Shown here piece by piece: positions 23,343-37,270 of a stretch of DNA of 64,000 bases. A program made the position numbers and the translations under genes. The stretch covers positions 16,252,289 through 16,316,288 of the forward strand of contig JAAOOA010000027.1 of the NCBI GenBank assembly GCA_012861695.1, read 5' to 3'. The notes below the pieces were generated by a model, which saw nothing but the letters and a program-made list of their open reading frames with translations, was not told the origin of the DNA and made no database searches. The number at the start of each line of letters is the position of its first letter. Positions within the stretch are counted from its first letter, which is position 1. The stretch is from Trematomus loennbergii. Lineage: Eukaryota > Chordata > Actinopteri > Perciformes > Nototheniidae.

Positions 23343-26300
23343 ATACACATTGACACTCAAAATGTGCAGTTACCATAAAGCAGCCCCTAGGGGGTGTTTT
23401 TGCCACACACAGATAATACAGAAATGAACTCTCTTGAGTCTTTGCTTAGCTTTTCCTAGTCAGACACTTGCACTGGAAACAAGAACACAGTTATTGTCTG
23501 CCTACATGCTTGGACACTAACGTACTCTTATATGACACCCTGAATGCTTCCTGGCAGTTTGAAGTGCAAGGGAAACAGGATGTGGTGGCACTGAATGGAT
23601 GACTGTTTGTCTTCTCCCATTAGAATCTCTTTTTCTGATTTTGTAGACACTATTGAGGAAGTCCCTTGCGGTGACTGTATTGTAGCTATTTGTATTACTT
23701 TTCCCGCCATTGAGAGAACCTGTTTCTCTGTGTGTGTTCAGGTGTGAGACTAATGTGACTGGGACTGAGATTTGTATTTTATGGCAGGCTATACGCAATA
23801 ACAGCACTAACAAATTAGCAGGTTTCTGTTGTGTGCTGTTAAGTGTATTTGTTTGCATGTATGTTTGTGTTTCCTGTCTGGTACTCCTCTCATTGACTCT
23901 CTGTGTGTTCTCATCCCCGGTCTTCCTGAGAGCCCGGTGGTCCTCTTTTTCCCCTTTTCAGAATTCACCACTTTCTCTCCCTTTTTCTCTTCCTGTCTTT
24001 CTCACTCTCTCAGTCATGCAGACTCATTCACATATACATCCACACTTACATCCAGTCCCTCCCCCACAGTCTTCTCTCTCCGTCCCCTGCATGGCTTTGT
24101 GCTGCTGCCACAATGCCAGGGGCCAGGCGATGAGGTCACTCTCCACAGGAGAGCTGCAGGCCTGACTGAACCTCGACCATCCCCACCATCATCCAGCACA
24201 GAAACTAACAGGCCAGCAGCCTCACCTCCCCCAGCACACTGCATCTGTCCCTCAGCTCAGACTACTTAACCTTTACGCCCATGAACACAACAAGGCACAC
24301 ACACACAAACATATCATTTGCAGGAAGCTCATATCTGTACATGCATGCTTATAAGATAGTACAGATATGCAGACATGCACATTAACAAGTGCAAACACAC
24401 GCACACACACAGACGCACTGCGCAGATTGTTGGAAACTTTTGTCCTCTCTTATACCCTCTGCTGTGTTTTTAACCAGTCCCCTGCTACCTCTTCCGCCCC
24501 CTGTCATCTTTCTCTATCCTTCACTCCATCCACTTCTCCATACAACTCTTTATAAAGTAGTGAGTCATGTAGTAGTGTCTGGAGAGCTTTTAGAAAGTTG
24601 TATTCCCTCCAAAATGTACCCCAGAGTCTGTGCAGGACAGTTTTCCATCCTACCATGATTCATCCTTGCCTTTTCAGCTGCTTACACCATCAATGTGAAT
24701 GTGTGCGTAACTGTGTGTGTAGGTGTGTATATGAGTGTGTGAGCGTGAGCATGAGTGAGAGAATCTTTGTGCTACAAAACTATTTTGACAAGTGTTGACA
24801 TAAAAAGTAGTGGAAGCACCAGTAACGCAGGATGTATGGTTATTTTACTCACTTAATGTTATGTTTGAATGCTGCACACTGCTGAACAACTGCTGAACAG
24901 GTTTGAATCAAGCACAATGACAAAACGTTTTTTTTAAATGATTTCCTCTTCATGTGTGTGTGAGCAGGTCTTACTGACGCACATGAGTGCAATAAAATAG
25001 AAAGGAGAAAAAAGAAAGTGGCCTACGCTTTAGATCTGTGTTGCAATTGGATCAAATGTCAAAAGTGGGAGACGTTGTGAACCAGCTCAATCTCACCCCA
25101 ATCTGTGTGTGTGTTAAGTACATTGCTAAGATGTCACTCAGGGCGTTTGTGATCGTGCTCAGTGCCACGTTTCATTGCATGATAATGAATATGTAGGGTA
25201 AATGTGGGAGTGTGCATGACAGTGACTTCCTAGCCAGAATTTGCCCCTGCTGTGGGGACGTGATGTTCCTGCTACCCTTCAGTGCTTTTTTAGCTCAGTT
25301 TGGCCCAGAGCACGTCCCACACACTGACCACCACACATTCACGGGGACAGAGCAGCCCAGCACCCTACAGAATAGCCCTAGTTGGCCCATGGCCTCCTAT
25401 TGTATACATCCCGTCTGCTTTGTCTATGCTACTGTGATAGCTTCCAGTGTACAGGCACAGACAACAGTCTTGTTATAGCGCGTTAATTCTCCCATGACCT
25501 CGTCGTTGGTTTGTGGGTGTCACTGTGGTCGAGTTTTATTTAGATCAGAGGTGCTCAGCCCATTTCCATGCTGGTTTAAATGTCTAATGGAGCTTGTGTT
25601 TTAGCATTTAGGCCATTATGGAGCAGGTGATTTGACCAAAGCTGTTTTTTGAAGATGAATTTCAAACAAGATAGTAAGTCACTGCATGTCTCGATAATGG
25701 CCAGTGTTTTTTAAATGTATTTGAATATATATATTTTTCATTTTCGGTTTACAAAAAGTCTTTCCGCACTTTCATTGCTTAGTTCAAGAGCTTTTATATT
25801 TGTTTGAGGTGGTTTACATCTTGATAAAAGCGTTTAAATTAAATAAGGAGTGTTTTGATTACAAACAATAATCATGAAACCTGACTGTTTAAAATTAGAA
25901 AAAATATGGTACTCATTGTATCCAGCAGGTTTCCATGCTTTGTTGTAACAGTAAAATGAGGTTTCCAGTTAGCATGGTGCTAACATTAGCACATTCCAGG
26001 GTGTTATCACATTAAACATGAGGTGCTAGTGGGTTGCTCAACACTGTCCAGGTCTGAACGCTGTGTGTCTGATGAGGCCGTCTGTTTACAGCAGGGAATG
26101 CCTTACGTCAGTCAGATGTCAGCTATTGAATGTCAACTATTTCTCTCTCCTCGATGCACCCGGTGCACCTATTACCTCACTGCCCACAACACAACTTGAT
26201 GGGGTTTATACACATTTACACACACACATGAGTACTGCACAGTTTTAGCCTTAAGCATCTCTACAGTTGATGCCTCGTTCTTCACTTTTCTCCATCGAGT

Positions 26301-27759
26301 CATCTTCTCACCCTCCCCTCCCTCTTCCTCCGGGCCTGGGGCATGCTCTCCGTCTCAAATTCAGTGTATATACCTATGTGTTTGAGCGTGCATGCATAAT
26401 GTGCCGTGTTGTGTAAACACCTCTCAGGTTTAAACCTCAACAAAAGACAATTTGTGTCCCGATCTGCTTCTCAAATGCTTATCTTGTTCTAGGGCTTGTC
26501 TTCTGTGAGATGGGAATGAGGGAGGGAGGGAAGGGCGGGGAGAGAAAAAGACATGCCCGCGGGACAGCGGCATCTTTCTGATGTTTAGCGACGTGTCAGG
26601 ATATGTGTGTTTGTGTGTGTGTGTGAGTGTGTGTGTGTAGAGAGAGAGAGAGTTAAAGAGGCAGGGTGGGAAGAAGAAAGAGATTAGAACTCTTGGCACC
26701 TGTACACAAGTAAAGGTTTTTTTAATCTGCGTATGATATATATTTTGTGCATTCAGTGGAATTACTCTTTTCTATCTGTGGGAAAGAGGATACCTTTCTC
26801 TTGGAGTCTCTGTCTTTCTCTGTGTCTCTTTCCCTCATTCCAGTGACACTTCCCCTGTAGACACTTCAGAGAGATAGAGGCTTAGTCCTGTCAGCGCCTG
26901 ATTCAGCCTGACCACTTTTCTCTCTAAGTGGAGGAAGAGCTCGCTTTTTCCTGTCCTGGGGCAACAAACATCGGAGACAGAGGGCATTAGGAAATGTGTG
27001 AAAAATGTTTGGGACTGAAGTTTACTCTAAACAGACAAGACAAGGAAATAAGTTAACAAGAGTAAACAGAGGAAAAACACATTTTAGTGTTAACAGAATA
27101 GCATATCAGCTTAATCTTTAAACTGACCGAATGCAATAAAGGGAATGGAAAAGGAAGGGAAGGGAGAGGAAAGAATGGTAGTGACTGCAGGGTTGGACAT
27201 GTTTGTGATGTTTCAAGACTGACATCATGGCTGCTTCAGCAGGTGGTGTGATCATCAGGTAGGCCTGTAAAACAGCCATGTCACACGAAACAGCAGTCTG
27301 AAAGGTGGAAAGCAGGGAATCTCTATACATTGCACCATAATGCCAGCAATGTAATTTGGGACTAAGCTGAAGGTTTTAGTAAGTCGTATGTAATCCTCTT
27401 TCTTAATACAGCTCAATTGTTGTATTATATTTATAGACATGAGTATGCGAGAAGCAGAAAAATACATGTGATATTTGCCCTCAAGTAACCTTAGATAACC
27501 TGACTGTATTATCTTTACTTTGCTCGGAAAATGATTCAGCTGTTCTCCGAAGTGGCACACAATAATCCTATGATTTTAGACATCAAAGATTCTGATGAGG
27601 CATATATTTACAGTCAAGATCCCTTCAAAGTATTGGTGTTTTTCTCCGCCCTGTAACACATCCTCATTTCTCCTCACATCCTCCTATCAACCACTCCTTC
27701 TCTTCTCACTGTTTTACTCCTCAGACTGGTCCTTTCTTCCACTGCCATGAACTCTGTCT

Positions 27760-28032
<273 letters not shown>

Positions 28033-28519
28033 TATGGTCTTTCTTTCTCTTTCTATTTCTATTCCAAACCCTCCCATTGCCATGCCATCAACACAACAGT
28101 GTGAGGAAAGCTTCTGATGCTCTAGGTAGGTACTAGTTATGGTAAGGAGGTGATAAGGCCGGATTGCCCTCTCATGAAGTTGGCATTGGCAGGCTAGTAG
28201 AGTCCAAGGTGCCAGTTCAGTGGTAGTTCATTCTGATATTTTATCTGAGGACTGCTGCTTCAATTAGGCTCAAAGGTTTCAGGAAAGCTACTGTGTCAGT
28301 CAGTATTTCCATTCTTCTCTGTTATGCAAGTAATTGCTTATGTTTGTTTGAATCACCGTGACCATTAACACATTAGCCTTTACCACAGCAACACAGGCTC
28401 ATGAATTTATGTGTCTTCTAAATCAGTCCTCCAGTATATATGAGTAAAGAAAGGGACATCTCAACAGTGTATTATAGGTCAATAATATAGATTAGACAGT
28501 ATAGATTATAGATTTGGAC

Positions 28520-28720
28520 ATAGTCAAGGCAAGGCAAGGCAGGTTTATTTATACAGCACTTTTCAACACAAGGCAATTCAAAGTGCTTTACAAAATGAAA
28601 GACGTTAAGAGCATAAAACACATTACAAACATTAAAAAGCAAAGATAATAAAACATGAATAACACAGGTACATGAATAAAAGTGACAGTGCAGTGTAAGA
28701 TAGTTCAATTAAAAGTAGCG
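28520..28720 (-). repeat. Teleost dispersed retroposon 3' end
   Basis: The segment has an AAGGC microsatellite, then GGTTTATTTATACAGCACTT, then CAAGGCAATTCAAAGTGC and TTTACAAAATGAAAGAC. This is a familiar dispersed sequence in teleost genomes. In minus orientation it ends in the short tandem tail expected of a non-LTR-type element. Confidence 0.55.
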
Positions 28721-31700
28721 GCAAAAATAAAGTCTTCTCTCAACACAAAATGTAGGAAAGATACGCACCTCAGCACTGCATTTGAATATGAATGTAGAGA
28801 TTAGACATCAGCAGTGTTCACACAGATCACCAGATTGGCCCATGTGCTCCTCGACTGCGCTGCACACATATTGAGACATATATCTACACTTTGAAGCAAC
28901 AGAATGCATCCAAGTTTACACCCCTTATAAACCCACCAGGGCCAGGTGTGTGGTTTTAACACAGCGTGCTCCCTGCCCTCTGTTGGTTTTAAATATAACT
29001 TTCACCATTTAATCACACTGCCTTCTCTAACTAGAACTCTTTAGATCTCCACTATGCCTACATTATCTCACTATTAGACCTTAGATTCAAGACAGAAATA
29101 TCAGTCTGACACACACTTTCAATAGATCAAAAAAAGTTTTACAGTGTGTAATGATCCATTGTAACTTAAAAGACCGCTTTGTTTTTCTTTAAGCAGTTGA
29201 ATTTGATCAGAGCCCCATAGACCAAAGCCAAGGGCAGACAGGGAAAAGGCCAGTTGAGTGTTGGAGAAATGAGGCGTCTCTTTCTCCTCTTCCCTCCAAC
29301 ATTGTTGACCATCTCTAAGTGGTCTTTGCCACCAGCCGTAAACTGTTATATCCACCTGTAAACCTCCAGGACCACCCCTGTGTTCAGCATAGGCAAGTTC
29401 ACATCAGCCCAGACAAAGACTATAGGACCCTGTCAAATAATTTAAAAAGAAGCTCAATCAAGAGCAGTGGGGAAATGTACAGTTTTTATATCTGCGGTAA
29501 AAGTCAACAGGAAACTATGATAAGATTCAAATGTTTCTTCTCAATGTGAAACATATTTCATTGTGTCTGTCAGTAAGACGTGCTATAAGAATTGTTACGT
29601 TTAATAAGAAAAAACGCATACGTCTGTAGTGTTAACCACAAGACATTTAAACGCAGGTTAATAGGAGTTTAAATGTCAGAATAACAAAAGATTAAAACAA
29701 AATGGTGTTGTTTCCATTTGGCACCAGCTTAAACCAATATAGCTGTTGTTTTATGAAGTGTGTTGCCGATTCTATTGTTTAACCTCGGCTACGTCGTTTT
29801 TAAAGTGGACCCCTGATGTTTGTTCTTCGTCAAAGGGGACCTTTGTGGTGTGTCTTCATAAAGTTGGACACAACACGCATTGTTCCTAAAGTTTGGAGGC
29901 TGATGTGAAGAAATGGGCAGCAGCTGGCATGACCTGGTCCCTCCGTTCTTTGCTATGCCTCTGGGGAAACACAGGGCACGTGCCAAGAGCTTTGATGTCA
30001 TAAATATCCTCCCTGAAAGCTTCAGCACTGTATAATTACACCTCCTTCCCCTCTCCTCCTTCTCTCTCTTACTCACTGTCATACTACAGCCCATTGTCAG
30101 CATTGCATGTGTGTCTGCATGTGAGTGTGTATGTGCTTATGTGTTTATGTAATTAGATGGTTTAAAAAAGGAGCTGTCATTGTGTCCACAGCAACACAGC
30201 TCAGTGGGGTGGGTTGGTTGTTCCCTGTGAGTAACTTTGGCTGATTGTGCTCAACTTTAAACTCTGGACATTAAACTGTAAGCCACTTAGTCAGCCTCGT
30301 AAAGCTGTTTTCCATCCGACTGTGATATACACATAATGAGTCACACAACAGGCTAGTAAACAATTCAGTTAGCCTACATCATCAGTGAAAACGTAATGTA
30401 TGTTTTGATCCTTTTATGTGAGTTCACTTGTGATTTAAACATTATGCTGACTAATCACAACTCTTCACCTGGCAGCCTTACAAAAACCAATACATGTTTT
30501 TCATAGCAACGTGCCACTTAGGGAAAATGTGATGATAGTATACACAATGCAGTCCTCCCAGAGCTTTAAACTCTATGTAGGCTTCAGTTAGTATGCAGAA
30601 TAGTTTCTGTTAAACATTACAAAGTCAATCAGCCAGCAGGACTCCTGGAAACATAACACATCTGCATATCCATCTCATAGCTTACTCATTATTACATTGG
30701 AGTCTAAGTGGTTGAAAAATGTGTAAGAGCAGACCATGATTAATAAGGAATGAATCATTTTTCACCTTTTTTATATTTGTATTTAATTTGGCCCTTTGAT
30801 GGATCTTTTCACCCTTGTATGATGTTCAGTTGATCCTTGTTTTGATAGATTGTGTTTCCTGTCTACTGCATCTACAGGGGAGAGTCAGGCAGCCCTTTTT
30901 TGTTCAACTTTGGCTTTCCAGATGAAGAATCACCATGTCACCCTGCTGCCTTTGATAAGCCTTCAAATGTACATTGATAACACAAATCAAGTGTAGATGT
31001 ATTTGTCCCTAAGCCAGTTCTTATATAATTCAATTGTGGAGACTTGCAAAACAAAGACTATTGTTCTGATTTGCCAGAATCAGTAATCCGAATTACTATC
31101 AACTGTGGTAGTGTAAATAATCCTTCAAGCTCTTACGGTATGAACACTGTGCCAGCCAAACCAGTGGCGAATCACTGCCAAGAACAAACTTAGAGGGCGG
31201 GGAAGTTCCAATATGTGGTGCAGTTGTTGATTGTTTGGGTTATTGCAAAACGTCTTCTATCCAGACGAGTGAGCATTCTGGATGGGTGCAGCATTAAGGG
31301 CTTGTCTAACTCAACATTCTGCGGCCCATTAAGTTAAACAAAGACATGGCGGCATGCTGCACTGTTTAAGAGACCCTTGGTGTTGGCATAATGGCGCTGC
31401 TGTGTGTTGAGGTAGTAATGTAAGAGATAAGGCGTCTGCTGCTGAACAAATAAACAGCGGTGTTGTAGGAGAGGTTAACAGCAAGAAGGGAAGAGGTGAT
31501 GGAGAAAGGCAGTCTTCGCCAACTAAGAACAACAAGCAATCCAGCTACAACAAGCCTGAGTTTATTTAATTAATGACTGAAATCCCCCAAGCTAACCACA
31601 GTTTTATGGCTGTTTGAGAACAATAATAGGCTGTTGCTGCGTTATGAAGGCGCACATACTGTAAGCTTTTCCATTCCTTCCTGCAAAAACACACACAAAC

Positions 31701-32212
31701 ATGTCTGTATGCACTCGATGTGTTGTCAAATCTGACCTGCAACCTGACCTGGCAGCTACATTTCCCCTGTTCCTTGGTTAATCTAATTACAAAAAAGCAC
31801 AGTTTCCTGATGAGCACAACATATTGTAATGCAGGTCATTGCATAAAGGTACCTCTTTTGTCTCGTTGTATTCATTTAGATTTTAATCATATTAGCCATA
31901 GCTGTATTTTTTGCATCACCAGTCTCTGCTGCTTCCCTACCATGATTCAAAACGGTGTCATTTTCTCGAGATGCAAACAGACCCATCCAAGCGACGCACT
32001 ACACATCACACATGTACGTATATGGACTGTGTGTGTGCACAGGATAATAACCACTTAGATTAGAATGGCATTATATGTATATGTTATATTTTGTTCTTAC
32101 ATGCATGTGTACATTTGTCGCAGGGAAGTATTTCCACATATCTGAACCATGACACAAGCCTATTCTGCCTCCTGAGGGTGGAGGTGAACTTCCCTTAGAG
32201 TCTGCAGGGTCC

Positions 32213-32214
<2 letters not shown>

Positions 32215-32252
<38 letters not shown>

Positions 32253-32260
32253 GTCTCTAT
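32215..32260. repeat. CT microsatellite
   Basis: About 40 bp of CT repeat. A purine-rich stretch of GA-type sequence follows from about 32360 to 32550. Confidence 0.9.
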
Positions 32261-33619
32261 CAGAACAACACATCCATTGTTGAGGGGGGGGGGCTCTACC
32301 TTTAAATAAGGTCAGAGGGTCTACAGGTAGCGGAAAGGACAAGATTAATCACTTCATCTGGGACAGGCAGGGAGGGGGCGATAGACCGAGAGATGAGAGA
32401 AATAGGTGGGCCAGCGAGAGAATTAGAGGGAAGAAAGGGGTAATTGAGAGGGAGAGGAAGAGAAAAAGTGATAGAGAGTAGACAGGGAGGAAGTTGGGGA
32501 TGAAGAAAGGGAAAGAGAGACAGGTAGAGACGAGGGGAAGTAATTACCTGCATAAGTGTCATTGTTGAGCTCATCGATGCATTCAGCGAGAGGCATGGAG
32601 AGAGGGAGGTGGTCAAGGGTAATTACCTTACCACGGGTTAGCTCGTCTTTGATCCCCTCGCTATGACTGTGGCCCAATTGCAATCCGGCCACTACGCCCT
32701 CTCCCTATCCCCATCAACTCCGTTTTAGTGTAGAGGAACTGGATCATTGCAAATAAATAAGCGGGGAGTGGGTGTGGGCTGTAAAACCCACCAACAGCAA
32801 GTCTGCACTGATACTGACTGAACCAGCTGCCAACAGTACTGACCACGTGCAATGCCATTTTGTGTCAGTCATGCAAACATTTACTAGGTGACATTTAACA
32901 TTGTCTTACAGATATTAACAACATTGTATCCAAGATTAATTAAACCCTTTTCTACCTTAGAAAGCAGTAAACTCTACAGCTTGTGCAGGTGGTACATTTT
33001 TATACTATTCATACTAACAGCTGCGCCACCACTCTGGCCCGCCTCATCCAACATTGCCCATATTTTGGAAAGCTGGGAGTTAGAGGGTGGCATTACTGCC
33101 AAGATGGCGGTGACCAAAGCTGCTCACTTTGATCTTCCTAACGGCTCTTCAAAGTCCTTTGGGTGACATCTTGCCTTGGAGACCATGTTCATGTTTTATT
33201 TAGTCCAAGCTACACCATAAGAGAAGGGAGCTTCGTTTAGCTGTGATTCTGAATACAAACAGTATTCACTCTTGTCAGAGGGAGGGTGAGCATCCTACTT
33301 AGTGCGTGATGATCATCATCAACAGTATCATCAACAATAGCTCATGCCTAATAACAAGCTGTCTTGAGTTAGATAGCATTGAAACATTGCATGAAAGTGA
33401 CTCGTATATGCTGATTTTCTACACATTATTAGTTACGTGACCATGTCCCTGACTAAACAGACTCCATGCAGAGAGCAGGTGGTCACAGATGTGAGGAGAG
33501 TTGAGAGACTCTTGCAGATGTTGCCCTGACTAATCCCCATCAAAGCCAATGTGTTTGTTTGTCATATGAGAGTGCCAGTTTGCATGTTTTCCTCATGAAT
33601 GCCTGTGCTCAAATATGTT

Positions 33620-33900
33620 GAGCCTTCCAAAATGTTCCCACACCACGCCGCTCCTCCGCTTGCTTCACTGGCTTCCAGTAACTGCTAGAATCCACTTCAA
33701 GGCAATGGTACTTGCGTACCATGCTGCGAATGGATCTGGCCCTTCCTACATCCAGGACATGGTTAAACTGTACACCCCAGCACGTGCACTCCGCTCTGCA
33801 TCGGCCAAACGGCTCGCTGCACCAGCACTGCGAGGAGGACCAAAGTTCCCATCAGCAAAAACACGTCGGTTTGCTATCCTGGCTCCAAAACGGTGGAATG
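33620..33900 (+). pseudogene. LINE (L2/CR1-like) reverse transcriptase C-terminal fragment
   Basis: A + strand frame contains LLRLLHWLPVTARIHFK, then AMVLAYHAANGSGPSYIQD, then YTPARALRS and FAILAPKRWNE. The order LHWLPV...RI.FK, L.Y.A..G..P.Y, Y.P.R.LRS and F...AP..WN is the conserved end of the L2/CR1-type LINE ORF2, just beyond the reverse transcriptase. The 5' part is missing. The frame is broken after WNE by unrelated repeat sequence at about 33901. Confidence 0.8.
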
Positions 33901-34400
33901 AGCGGTTCTCAAACTTTTTCTGTCAGGCCCCCCCTTTGGAGAAAAAAAAAGTCGGGCCCCCCCAACACAAGTCAGGCTCAGTGGCGGCGCCAGAGATTTA
34001 TTTTGGGGGTGCTGTGGGGTAGCTTGACGTTTCATAGAGGGTGCTCAAACATTTAGGGTTTCCCATTAATGTACCGGGCGCTACAGTGGAATTATCTACT
34101 GCAACAATCCCCACGCATATACACAGTGTACCCGCGACTGTTGCAATGAAGGCTCGATAATCAGCTCACGGCATATAGGTGTAAGCAGGGGTAAAGTGCT
34201 ATTTTTACAGGTGGTGTGTGGACCTCACATAGGGGGGTGCGGGGGCAAGCTCCCCCGGGAAGATTTATTTTTAAATATTGAAGTTAAAAGCACTTGAGAG
34301 CAAAATGAAGAGATCTATGGATACATCTCTCAACAACACCCATATGAACCAGAACTGTAAACAGATTTACTTTTTCTTTATGGATATTTTACAAATCACC
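33897..34400. mobile_element. hAT-like fragments inserted in the LINE
   Basis: AGCGGTTCTCAAACTTTTTC at 33901 and CAGTGGCGGCGCCAG at 33979 resemble the left ends of two distinct teleost hAT families. The following GGGGGTGCTGTGGGG and GGGGGCAAGCTCCCCCGGGA stretches fit the second one. The insert separates the LINE coding fragment from its 3' tail. The exact right border is uncertain. Confidence 0.5.
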
Positions 34401-34439
34401 CTTTTAAACTTTATTCTTTTTTTACTGTCATATAGTATT

Positions 34440-34540
34440 TCATACCTGTTTTTCATTTATTCTTCTTGGTCGAATGCACTTATTGTAAGTCGCTTTGGAT
34501 AAAAGCGTCAGCTAAATGCAATGTAATGTAATGTAAGGTT
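34440..34540 (+). repeat. LINE L2-type 3' tail
   Basis: TGTAAGTCGCTTTGGATAAA, AGCGTCAGCTAAATG and an AATGT tandem tail form the characteristic 3' end of teleost L2-type LINEs. The orientation matches the coding fragment at 33620-33900, so both probably come from one insertion. Confidence 0.75.
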
Positions 34541-35618
34541 GTTGTGTTACCAAGTGTGTGTGAGTGTTTTGACATGCAGTGTACTAGCTGCAACCATATA
34601 GTACCACGTGCATATATTGGAAGTTGTGTTGAGAGTAACTCATGTGTGCATGTGCATCTTTGAGCCTGTGCTTTACACTTCAAAGAGAAAGTGTGTTTTT
34701 TGTGTGTGAGTCAGTGGCCAGCTGCATCGCACTGGGCCTACCTGTGGTTGTTGTTGGCTCAAATCCACCTTCTTAAGTCTGCTTTTTATTCCTTGTCACA
34801 TAAAAAAATACCAACAGGGTCCGTTCACTTCCAAACCACTCAATAACATCCTCAGATCTTCTCTAACATCTGTTGACCTGCCGTTACCGGGTCAAATCAT
34901 GAAAAGCAACACTTTTATGTCTGTTGTGTGCAGCAAGGTGTTTTGCTGTCTAGTGTACTGTCATGAGCCAAGAAATATTCAAAACCCACGCATTATTTGG
35001 TACAAACCTGTGTGTTTTCAGAGGTAATATATACTGAGACACAGACACAATCTGTGCAAACACACACACAAACATCATTTGGGAACGGGCTCAAACTTGC
35101 TCCACATTCACTCAGCAGGTCTTGTATGTCTTTGATATGCCTGACCCTCTTATAGTTTTTTCTATATTTCTCTATAAGACGGGTGGTATGCAACTGATTA
35201 GATAGATAAATATACCCTGAAGGTGAAAGACAGGCAGAAAGGCGGAGAGGAAGGAAACAGACTTTTCTCTTGTCTCAACACATCGCAGCAGTGGAACTTT
35301 AATCTGCAGAGGCTTCATGCATTTAAACGGCCTGATTAGGAACAGTCTAACAGGCGCTTTCCCTGCCTGGCTGAAACAGAAATTAAGTGCTTAGGCACAG
35401 CCATCATTTTGTTTGTTTTCTCAGCGCCTTTTTCAAAAGATACACTCAGAGATACGGGCTTTGATTATGTGTTGAAGCAACACAGTCATGTTTAAGCGCC
35501 CGTGCAGTACTAATACGATGTACAGAAACAGAACGAGCCTGCAGCTTTGCAATGTTTATCTGATGGTAATAATCTCTTGATTGAAACAAAAGTTTATTTT
35601 TACACCACTACATATATA

Positions 35619-37270
35619 TAAACTCCTCAAAAAAAGTTTGGAAACGTTATTTCGGTCGATTATTCCCTCCCCTTTAATAAGACCAATTGGTATTGTATTT
35701 GATATCGTTGGAAAGCCTGATTAGTCACCTTTACAACGAGGTACAACTTGTAAGGATCGTGCACTCGTGGAATGAGCAACACAGCTAACCGTGTGGGTAG
35801 CGGCCCAAATAAATGTGCCAAAATCCCCTGCAATATTCTTCTGTTGGTATTCACTCTGGTTTTGAGTTGCTTGTTGGATTGGATGATTGCACTCTCCCTC
35901 AGTAATAAGGAAAAAACAACACATATTGGCCATTTTTACACTTTATTCATTTTACACTGTCAGGGACCTCAGTAGCATGTGAAAGATCCATACGCAGCCA
36001 CAACAGCTTGGCACCTCCTCCTCATGCTGGTCACCAGCCTGGTCACACACTGCTGTGGGATGGCATCCCATTCCTCAACCAGGATTTGTCGCAAGTCAGC
36101 CAACATGGTTGCGTTGGTCACTCTGGCACGTATAGCACGCCCAAGCTGATCCCACAAGTGTTCAATTGGGTTGTGGTCTGGACTCACGGCAGGCCATTCC
36201 ATCCTCTTCACTCCCAAATTCTGGATCCTGGCTCTATGGGGGCGAGCGTTGTCATCATGGAGGATGGAGTTAGGTCCCAGATTCTGGAGATATGGGATCA
36301 CCACTGGCTCCAGAATCTCATTCCGATATTGCACTGCATTGAGATTGCCTTCAATGATGACAAGTTATATTTTGCCTGTGAGAGAGATACCGCCCCACAC
36401 CATGACACTGCCCCCATTGAAAAATGTCACGCAATCTGTGCAGCAACCTGCATAGCGTTCTCCACGTCGTCTCCATACTTTGATCCTGCCATCCAGCTTC
36501 CGCAGACAGAACCTTGATTCATCACTGAACATGACGTTGCCCCATATTCTTAGTCGTCACTGTCGGTGATGTCGACACCAGCACAAACGGGCCTGACGTT
36601 GAAGGGCAGTCATTGCAGGCTTCCTGGCAGCCTTATACGCACGAAGACCGGCCATGTGCAGTCTGTTCCTCACCGTCTGATCAGAGATCTGTCTGTGGTG
36701 AGGAACAGGGTGAGGAACCGGTCTTCTGGGGGTGTTGTCTTCCTGGGACGGCCACTTCGCGGTCTGTCTTTGACTTCACCAGCCTCACGGAACTTGGTCT
36801 TAAGTTTGGAAATGTTACCAGGGCTGACACCACATAATGCTGCCACTCTGCGTACCGGAACACCAGCTTCCAGTTGCCCTATTGCACGGGCCTTATCCTG
36901 AAGGGACAAACGTGGCATGTTTACACACAAACTCAACAAAGTTGCAGGACCCATGCACAATTAGGTGCCAATCAGGTGTCAGTCACACACCTGTGACTGG
37001 CATACACCTGCCAGCACTTGAAGCTCAAAACGAGAGTGAATACCAACAGAAGAATATTGCAGGGGATTTTGGCACATTTGTTTGGGCTGCTACCCACACG
37101 GTTAGCTGTGTTGCTCATTCCACAAATACACAATCCTTACAAGTTGTACCTCGTTGTAAAGGTGAGTAATCAGGCTTTCCAACAATATAAAATACAATAC
37201 CAATTGGTATTATTAAAGGGGAGGAATAATCGACCAAAATAACGTTTCCAAACTTTTTTTGAGGAGTTTA
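35619..37270 (-). mobile_element. Tc1-like transposon with ~245-bp inverted repeats
   Basis: The element runs from 35621 to 37268 (1,648 bp) and is flanked by TA at 35619-35620 and 37269-37270, the Tc1/mariner target duplication. Each end starts AACTCCTCAAAAAAAGTTTG. The inverted repeats extend to about 35867 on the left and 37024 on the right, with modest divergence. A decayed minus-strand transposase lies between them. Length, TA target and long repeats are typical of fish Tc1-like elements. Confidence 0.95.
35969..36918 (-). pseudogene. Inactivated Tc1-like transposase
   Basis: The minus-strand coding region begins at an ATG (36916-36918) with MPRLSLQDKARAIGQLEAG, a paired-type HTH start, followed by the SGRPRKTTPPEDR linker. 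The middle has FSDESRF, with the first catalytic Asp, and VMVWGGIS. The end has HDDNARPH, with the second Asp, and SPDHNPIEHLWDQLGR, with the Glu. Breaks seen are a frameshift near 36680, a TGA at 36557-36559 and a TAA at 36365-36367. I count 29 residues between the second Asp and the Glu, against 34 in the family, which suggests a small in-frame deletion. The copy cannot be autonomous. Confidence 0.92.

Noticed and set aside
23710..24269. Overlapping plus-strand frames of about 150 codons
   Set aside because: Composition is CT-rich simple sequence giving Ser/Leu/Pro runs, with no conserved domain.
36008..36517. Plus-strand 169-codon frame inside the Tc1-like element
   Set aside because: It is the antisense shadow of the decayed transposase on the minus strand.
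35660..37242. Short frames repeated at both ends of the Tc1-like element
   Set aside because: They are translations of the terminal inverted repeats, so their similarity reflects the repeats and not a gene.
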